Shown here: piece by piece, positions 57,969-64,000 of the stretch
Position numbering within the stretch: the first letter of the stretch is position 1
Layout of the letters: every line of letters starts with the position of its first letter
Origin: Nocardia sp. NRRL S-836
GTDB taxonomy: Bacteria > Actinomycetota > Actinomycetes > Mycobacteriales > Pseudonocardiaceae
Assembly (NCBI RefSeq): GCF_001279525.1
Contig: NZ_LGDY01000104.1
Coordinates: forward strand, 1 to 64,000
Length of the DNA: 64,000 nucleotides
Direction of reading: 5' to 3'
The notes under the pieces: generated by a model
Database searches by the model: none
Seen by the model: only the letters and a program-made list of their open reading frames with translations
What the model was told of the DNA's origin: nothing
Program-made: the position numbers and the translations under genes

Positions 57969-59085
57969 CGGTGTCGTCGTGGTGAGCCTGGAGCAGGCCG
58001 TCGCCGTGCCGTACGCCACCCGGCTGCTGGCCGACCTGGGCGCCAGGGTGATCAAGATCGAGCGGCCGGGCAGCGGTGACTTCGCGCGGCACTACGACTC
58101 GTCGTGCGGGGAGGTGTCGTCGTACTTCGCGTGGACGAACGCCGGCAAGGAGTCGGTGTCGCTCGACGTCTTCCACCCGGCCGGCCGCGAGGTGCTGACC
58201 AGGCTCGTGGACCGCGCGGACGTGGTGCTGTGCAACCTGTCGCCGCGGGTGTGGCAGCGGCTGGCGCTGGAGCTGCCGGAGTCGCTGGTCGTGGCCGAGC
58301 TGTCCGGCTACGGCTGGGACGGCCCGTACGCCGGCCGCAAGGCGTTCGACGCGCTGGTGCAGTCCGAGGCGGGCCTGGTCTCGCTGACCGGTGAGGGTGA
58401 CGTGATGGCCCGCGCCGGGATCTCCGTGGCGGACATCGCCGCCGGGGTGCAGCTGCACGCGGCGGTGCTGGCGGCGTTGCTGCGCAAGGCGCGGACCGGC
58501 GAGGGCGCACGGCTGCGGCTGTCGTTGTTCGACGCGCTCGCCGAGTGGATGCACCAGCCGATGCTCTACGCCGTCGGCACTGGTGCGGCCGCCCCGCGTT
58601 CGGGCGCGCACCACCCGAGCATCGCGCCGTACGGCCCGGTGGCGTGCGCGGACGGCGCGGTGCACCTGGCCGTGCAGAACGACGGCCAGTGGCAGCGGCT
58701 GTGCGCACTGGCCGGGCTCGCGCCCGAGGAGAGGTTCGCCACAGTCAGCTCCCGCGTGCAGCACCGCGACGAGCTCCACGCACTGCTCGAACGGGCGTTC
58801 TCGGGCCTGACCACCACCGCGCTGCTGACCGCCCTGGACGAGGCCGACGTACCGGCCGCGCTGACCCGCTCGATCACCGAGCTGCCCGCTCATCCGCAGC
58901 TCAGCGGGTGGGTGGACGTGCCGGTGCCCGGTGGGTCGGTGCGCATGCTGCCGCCGCCGGTGCACGGCTGGGAGTGGTCACCGGGTGCGGTACCGGCCCT
59001 CGGCGAGCACAATGATCATGTGTTGCGCTGGCTGGGTTTTTCCGACGCGGAACTGACCTCGTTACGCGCACGTTCCGTGTTCTAG
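57955..59085 (+). CDS. CaiB/BaiF (class III) CoA-transferase
   Basis: A 376-residue class III CoA-transferase. It shows [26 protein letters not shown] at the start (in shorter pieces: [11 protein letters not shown] and [14 protein letters not shown]), [14 protein letters not shown], and [19 protein letters not shown] with the catalytic Asp region. TTG at 57955 lies inside fdhD, with GGGGAGCGG before it, so the two are translationally coupled. The CoA donor and acceptor are unknown; formyl/oxalyl or a fatty or bile-acid-like substrate are all possible in this family. Confidence 0.9.
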   Translation: MRPLDGVVVVSLEQAVAVPYATRLLADLGARVIKIERPGSGDFARHYDSSCGEVSSYFAWTNAGKESVSLDVFHPAGREVLTRLVDRADVVLCNLSPRVWQRLALELPESLVVAELSGYGWDGPYAGRKAFDALVQSEAGLVSLTGEGDVMARAGISVADIAAGVQLHAAVLAALLRKARTGEGARLRLSLFDALAEWMHQPMLYAVGTGAAAPRSGAHHPSIAPYGPVACADGAVHLAVQNDGQWQRLCALAGLAPEERFATVSSRVQHRDELHALLERAFSGLTTTALLTALDEADVPAALTRSITELPAHPQLSGWVDVPVPGGSVRMLPPPVHGWEWSPGAVPALGEHNDHVLRWLGFSDAELTSLRARSVF

Positions 59086-59120
59086 GAAACGAGGACCGGG
59101 ACCCGCGCGATGAGGTGGGC

Positions 59121-59999
59121 ATGGGGGAACCGAGGTACAGGAGCCGCGCACTGCTCGCGGCCGTCGGCGTGGTCGTCGCGACCGCGGCCGGCACCGCCGT
59201 GTACACCTCGGCCCACCGCACCACCGAGCACCAGATCGCCACCGCCGACCGCGTGGCCGCCACGTCCGGCGCCAAGCCGACCGTCCGCTTCGAACGCGTC
59301 TACTCGGCCGCCCGCCACCGCGAGGTCACGCTGGCGTTCTTCACCCCGACCGGCGCCGCCCCGCGCGGGCTGCCCATGTCGATCCTGCTGCACGGCCTGC
59401 ACGGCAGCGCCCGTGACGCCGCGGTCGGCGACATCGCCGGCGTGCTGGCCAACGCCGTGGCCAGGGGCTCGGTGCCCGCGTTCGGCTTCGTCGCGGTCGA
59501 CGGCGGCGACAACTACTGGCACGAGAACGTCCCCGGCGACGACCCGATGAAGATGCTGCTCGACGAGGTCCCCGGCTGGCTGCGCGACCGCGGCTACGGC
59601 GACCCGTTCGCGGTCACCGGCGTCTCGATGGGCGGCTTCGGCGCGCTCGTGTACGCCCGCCGCAGGGCCGAGCGCGGCGACCCGGTCAGCGCGACCGCCG
59701 CGATCTCCCCCGGCCTGATCACGTCGTGGCCGGAGATGGCCAAGCGCAAGGCGTTCAAGAACGAGCCCGAGTGGGCCGCGCTGGACCCGTTGCGGCACCC
59801 GCGCGCGACCGGTCCGACCGCGCTGGGCGTGTGGGTCGGCGACCGCGACCGGTTCGTGGTGGGCACGCGGCAGTTCATCCGCGACGAGCGGCCCGAGGTG
59901 GGCGTGGTGAAGCCCGGCGGGCACGACGACAGCTTCTACCGCAAGATCACGCCGGACGTGATCCGGTTCCTGGCCAAGTACGCCAAGAAGGCCGTCTAG
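59121..59999 (+). CDS. Secreted or membrane-anchored alpha/beta hydrolase (esterase-like)
   Basis: A 292-residue protein. A hydrophobic N-terminus (ALLAAVGVVVATAAGTAVY) acts as signal or anchor. The fold resembles esterase D/antigen 85-type hydrolases: ILLHGLHGSARD forms the oxyanion loop, GVSMGGFGAL is the nucleophile elbow, VWVGDRDRF carries the likely Asp and GGHDDSFY the His. ATG at 59121 is preferred to GTG at 59115. It lies 35 bp after the CoA-transferase gene and could share its transcript. It may act on cell-envelope esters; substrate not established. Confidence 0.85.
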   Translation: MGEPRYRSRALLAAVGVVVATAAGTAVYTSAHRTTEHQIATADRVAATSGAKPTVRFERVYSAARHREVTLAFFTPTGAAPRGLPMSILLHGLHGSARDAAVGDIAGVLANAVARGSVPAFGFVAVDGGDNYWHENVPGDDPMKMLLDEVPGWLRDRGYGDPFAVTGVSMGGFGALVYARRRAERGDPVSATAAISPGLITSWPEMAKRKAFKNEPEWAALDPLRHPRATGPTALGVWVGDRDRFVVGTRQFIRDERPEVGVVKPGGHDDSFYRKITPDVIRFLAKYAKKAV

Positions 60000-60009
60000 C
60001 GGCTCTACA

Positions 60010-60025
60010 GGGCGTCTGCACGCCC
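60010..60025. terminator. Small hairpin between convergent hydrolase genes
   Basis: GGGCGT, CTGC loop, ACGCCC in the 51-bp gap between stops at 59999 and 60051. A short, possibly bidirectional terminator. Confidence 0.5.
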
Positions 60026-60050
60026 GCGAGCGGTCTCAGGTGGCCGGGTG

Positions 60051-60629
60051 CTAGCGCGGTGAGAGCGGGACCGTCTTCGAGCGGACCCACTTGAGGGCAG
60101 CGGGCCATTCGCCATAGCCGGAGTCGACGTTGAGGTGACCGGCGCCCGGCACGACGTCGACCTCGATGCGCAGCGACTCGGCGAGCTGCCTGCCGACCTC
60201 GATCGGCAGGTACGGGTCGCCCTCGCCCAGCACCAGGCGCGTGTCGGTGGCCGCACGCCGCAGGCCCGCCGGGTCGAGCGGGGCCGGGAAGAACGTCTTG
60301 ATGGCCGGCTCCGGGTAGTCCGGTGCGGGCGGCGCGACCAGCAGCACGCGGTCGACGTGCCGGATGCCTTCGCGTGCGGCGTGGTGCAGCCACAGGTAGC
60401 AGCCGAGCGAGTGGGCGAGCACGACCCGTTCGCGGTCGGCCGGTGCGGCTTCGAGGTGGGTGTCGAGCTCGCGCAGCCACGTGGTCAGGTCGGGCTGGTC
60501 CGGGTCGCTGAAGTGCGGCATGTCGACCATGCCGCCGTGCTCGGCGACCGTGCGGGCGAGCCGGCTCTGCCAGTGGTCGGGGCCCGAGCCGGTCCAGCCG
60601 TGGATCAGGAGCACGTGAGGCAGCGACAT
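60051..60629 (-). CDS. RBBP9/YdeN-family alpha/beta hydrolase
   Basis: A 192-residue serine hydrolase of the short RBBP9/YdeN group. HVLLIHGWTGSGPDHWQ is at the start, LAHSLGCYLWL is the nucleophile elbow, GEGDPYLPIE carries the Asp, and GAGHLNVDSGYGEWP the His. ATG at 60629. It is downstream of clpX on the same strand but beyond the clpX terminator. Substrate unknown. Confidence 0.9.
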   Translation of the reverse strand: MSLPHVLLIHGWTGSGPDHWQSRLARTVAEHGGMVDMPHFSDPDQPDLTTWLRELDTHLEAAPADRERVVLAHSLGCYLWLHHAAREGIRHVDRVLLVAPPAPDYPEPAIKTFFPAPLDPAGLRRAATDTRLVLGEGDPYLPIEVGRQLAESLRIEVDVVPGAGHLNVDSGYGEWPAALKWVRSKTVPLSPR

Positions 60630-60669
60630 GGCACCACCCTAGTGGTCCCGTGTCCTGCCGCCGGAACGA

Positions 60670-60703
60670 CGAAGGGCGCCTGGGGTGACCCAGACGCCCT
60701 TCG
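60670..60703 (-). terminator. Terminator of clpX
   Basis: CGAAGGGCG (60670-60678) pairs with CGCCCTTCG (60695-60703), and an inner CTGGG/CCCAG extends it past one mismatch. It starts 15 bp after the clpX stop. Confidence 0.82.
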
Positions 60704-60717
60704 CGAAATACAAGCCC

Positions 60718-61998
<1,281 letters not shown>

Positions 61999-62201
61999 GA
62001 CCGCTGACCTATGTCCCCTCCGGCGCACACCTGCTGTAGTGCGCCTGCTGACTTGCTGTGGCAGTCCCACTGGCTGTGGGTGCTTCGCCCGTTCTCCTGA
62101 CGGTACCTGGCCTACCCCGTTTCAGGGGAGGACCAGCGTCCCCCCGACGCCCCGATCAGGCCAGTTAACCGGTCACATCGGCGTGTCGGGCAGGCGGCGG
62201 C

Positions 62202-62229
62202 CCCGAGGACTGGGTTCCCAGTCCTCGGG
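62202..62229 (-). terminator. Terminator between clpP2 and clpX
   Basis: A perfect 13-bp stem, CCCGAGGACTGGG against CCCAGTCCTCGGG, with only TT between the arms. It begins 12 bp after the clpP2 stop, so clpX is probably transcribed on its own. Confidence 0.82.
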
Positions 62230-62241
62230 ACACCGACGCCT

Positions 62242-62871
62242 CTAGGACTTCGCGGAGAGCTTGCGGTAGGGCAGCACGGAGTCGACGATGCCGTACTCCT
62301 TGGCCTCGTCGGCCGTGAGGATGCGGTCGCGCTCGATGCTCTCGCGAACCTCCTCCGCCGTCCGGTTCGTGTGCCGCGCGAGGGTGGACTCCATCAGGCG
62401 GCGCACGCGCTGGATCTCGTTCGACTGGATCTCCAGGTCGGAAACCTGACCGTACGCGCCCTCCATCGAAGGCTGGTGGATCAGGATTCGCGCGTTCGGC
62501 AGCGCGTGGCGCTTGCCGGGCGTGCCGGCGGCCAGCAGCACCGCAGCGGCCGAGGCGGCCTGGCCGAGGCAGTACGTCTGGATGTCCGGGCGGACGAACT
62601 GCATGGTGTCGTAGATGGCCATCAGCGAGGTGAACGAGCCACCCGGCGAGTTGATGTACATCAGGATGTCGCGGTCCGGGTCCTCGGACTCGAGCACCAG
62701 CAGTTGCGCCATCACGTCGTTGGCCGAGGCGTCGTCAACCTGCACGCCGAGGAAGATGATGCGCTCCTCGAACAGCTTGTTGTACGGGTTCGACTCCTTC
62801 ATGCCGTAGCTGGTGCGCTCGACGAACGACGGCAGCACGTACCGCGACTGAGGCATGTGGAACTGGCTCAC
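62242..62871 (-). CDS. clpP2: ATP-dependent Clp protease proteolytic subunit 2
   Basis: A 209-residue ClpP serine peptidase. The catalytic Ser is in [15 protein letters not shown], His in [12 protein letters not shown] and Asp in the [14 protein letters not shown] region. GTG at 62871 has AGGAG seven bases upstream; ATG at 62856 is an alternative. In actinobacteria ClpP1 and ClpP2 form mixed 14-mers. It starts 18 bp after clpP1, as in mycobacteria. Confidence 0.96.
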   Translation of the reverse strand: MSQFHMPQSRYVLPSFVERTSYGMKESNPYNKLFEERIIFLGVQVDDASANDVMAQLLVLESEDPDRDILMYINSPGGSFTSLMAIYDTMQFVRPDIQTYCLGQAASAAAVLLAAGTPGKRHALPNARILIHQPSMEGAYGQVSDLEIQSNEIQRVRRLMESTLARHTNRTAEEVRESIERDRILTADEAKEYGIVDSVLPYRKLSAKS

Positions 62872-62889
62872 TTGGGTCTCCTACTGACG

Positions 62890-63507
62890 TCAGTTGTTCG
62901 AGTCGCCGACGGGCTGCGACCGGGTGACGACCTTGTCGACGAAGCCGTACTCCAGCGCTTCCTGCGCGGTGAACCAGCGGTCGCGGTCGGAGTCGGCGAT
63001 GATCCGCTCGACCGGCTGGCCGGTGTGCTCGGCGATCAGCTCGGCCATCTCGCGCTTGGTGCGCGTCAGCATGTCCGCCTGGATCGCGATGTCCGCGGCC
63101 GTACCGCCGACACCCGCCGACGGCTGGTGCATCAGGATCCGCGCGTGCGGGAGCGCCTGACGCTTGCCGCGAGCGCCCGCGGAGAGCAGGAACTGCCCCA
63201 TCGAGGCAGCGAGACCCATGGCGACCGTGGCCACGTCCGGCTCGATGAGCTGCATCGTGTCGTAGATGGCCATGCCCGCCGTGACGGAGCCACCCGGCGA
63301 GTTGATGTAGAGGGTGATGTCCTTCTCGGGGTCCTCAGCGGCGAGGAGCAGCAGCTGAGCGGTGATCTGGTTGGCGATGCCCTCTTCGACCTGCGATCCC
63401 AGGACGATGATCCGCTCGCGGAGCAGCCGCTCGTACACCGAGTCGTTCAGGTTCATCCCGGCGGTGGCCGACCGCATCTCGGGGGTCGGGAAGGAGTGCT
63501 GCGTCAC
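62890..63507 (-). CDS. clpP1: ATP-dependent Clp protease proteolytic subunit 1
   Basis: A 205-residue ClpP. The catalytic Ser is in [15 protein letters not shown], His in [11 protein letters not shown], Asp in the [15 protein letters not shown] region. GTG at 63507. The N-terminal ~18 residues before [11 protein letters not shown] probably include a propeptide. It is paired with clpP2 downstream and separated from tig by two hairpins, so clpP1-clpP2 is likely one transcript with its promoter in 63508-63676. Confidence 0.95.
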   Translation of the reverse strand: MTQHSFPTPEMRSATAGMNLNDSVYERLLRERIIVLGSQVEEGIANQITAQLLLLAAEDPEKDITLYINSPGGSVTAGMAIYDTMQLIEPDVATVAMGLAASMGQFLLSAGARGKRQALPHARILMHQPSAGVGGTAADIAIQADMLTRTKREMAELIAEHTGQPVERIIADSDRDRWFTAQEALEYGFVDKVVTRSQPVGDSNN

Positions 63508-63577
63508 GTCTGCCTGCCTAACTCCAGGTGGAACGAAATCTGGATGCCAAAACTCTCTGCGATCGACCTTAACGAAG

Positions 63578-63609
63578 GCGGGCGGCGTCAGATGCCCGAC
63601 ACCGCCCGC
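63578..63609 (-). terminator. Second hairpin between tig and clpP1
   Basis: GCGGGCGG (63578-63585) pairs with CCGCCCGC (63602-63609); GTC/GAC extends the stem inside one C-A mismatch. Downstream of the first tig terminator, about 70 bp before clpP1. Confidence 0.65.
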
Positions 63610-63632
63610 GTTCGCTATCAGCTGTATTTCCG

Positions 63633-63663
63633 GCGCTCGCCCGCTCGCGGGAAGGGCGAGCGC
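63633..63663 (-). terminator. Terminator of tig
   Basis: GCGCTCGCCC (63633-63642) pairs perfectly with GGGCGAGCGC (63654-63663); 11-base loop. It starts 14 bp after the tig stop. Confidence 0.8.
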
Positions 63664-63676
63664 GTCGGTCTGCCGG

Positions 63677-64000
63677 CTACTGCGCGTCCTCTTCGGACTT
63701 CGTCTCGCCGAACAGCTCGTCGAGGTCGAGCTTCTCGCCGGCCGTGTCGCTGACCTCGGCCTGGCGCACGACGCTCGCGAGCGCCTTGCCGCGGCGGACG
63801 TCGGCGAAGATCGCGCCGAGCTGGCCGGACTGCTGCGCGCGCTTGACGTACTCGTCGGGGCTGATGCCGAAGCGCTGGGCCTGGTAGATGATCCGCTCGG
63901 TCAGCTCGCCGTCGGACACCGTGACCTGCTCGGCGTCGGCGATCGAGTCGAGCACCAGCTGCGTCTTGACGGCCTGCTCGGCCGCCTTGCGCAGCTCGGC
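63677..64000 (-). CDS. tig: Trigger factor, C-terminal part (cut by window edge)
   Basis: The last 107 codons of a gene that continues beyond the window. The translation runs [20 protein letters not shown], then [20 protein letters not shown] and ends in an acidic tail ([16 protein letters not shown]). This matches the C-terminal substrate-binding domain and acidic end of actinobacterial trigger factor, the ribosome-bound chaperone. Its place before clpP1-clpP2 is the standard bacterial order. The frame stays open to base 64000. Confidence 0.9.
   Translation of the reverse strand, partial: AELRKAAEQAVKTQLVLDSIADAEQVTVSDGELTERIIYQAQRFGISPDEYVKRAQQSGQLGAIFADVRRGKALASVVRQAEVSDTAGEKLDLDELFGETKSEEDAQ

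Overview
The window is a very GC-rich, gene-dense stretch of a chromosome from a high-GC Gram-positive actinomycete. The best fit is the Pseudonocardiales (Lentzea/Saccharothrix/Amycolatopsis-like); the genus cannot be fixed from sequence reading alone. Support comes from frequent GTG/TTG starts, an RNase E with long low-complexity arms, two ClpP paralogues in tandem, a mycobacterial-type octT-gpgP pair, and an EspG/PPE-like type VII secretion gene set.

The backbone is a chain of conserved minus-strand genes. Read from the right edge leftwards it runs tig (partial) - clpP1 - clpP2 - clpX - valS - folC - DUF4233 gene - ndk - rne - rplU - rpmA - obg - proB - proA - nadD - rsfS - gpgP - octT - degV. 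As I recall the Mycobacterium tuberculosis map, this is the same order and strand as Rv2462c down to Rv2417c. The window is therefore an old actinobacterial core interrupted by accessory blocks.

Accessory blocks, left to right: a cold-shock gene with its own hairpins between nadD and rsfS; a P450 between proA and nadD; a block at 6.4-14.5 kb (RecQ helicase with a phosphoribosyltransferase-like tail, PrsW protease, second P450, DUF1772 membrane protein, AraC regulator, two VOC proteins, MHS-type transporter) between proA and proB; a block at 21.2-29.5 kb (radical SAM pair split by a secreted subtilase, a three-gene ABC-2 exporter, a GNAT, and a 586-bp repeat-rich gap) between rne and ndk; a block at 30.0-46.3 kb (membrane protein, lectin-tailed subtilase, MarR plus DHA2 exporter, a 1804-residue amylopullulanase, a duplicated-domain protein of unknown function, a PhoD-like phosphatase, and a four-gene type VII secretion substrate operon) between ndk and the DUF4233 gene; and a block at 50.9-60.6 kb (membrane-anchored protein, FdhF/YdeP molybdoenzyme, 53-residue protein, ArsR regulator with a clear operator, HTH protein, CrtI-like oxidoreductase, FdhD, CaiB-type CoA-transferase, two alpha/beta hydrolases) between valS and clpX.

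Functional links: ProB and ProA catalyse the first two steps of proline synthesis; L21, L27 and Obg form a ribosome assembly operon; ClpP1, ClpP2, ClpX and trigger factor form a proteostasis set; FdhD probably activates the FdhF molybdoenzyme; the type VII genes are joined by successive 4-bp stop/start overlaps. No rRNA, tRNA, CRISPR array, transposase, integrase or replication origin was seen.
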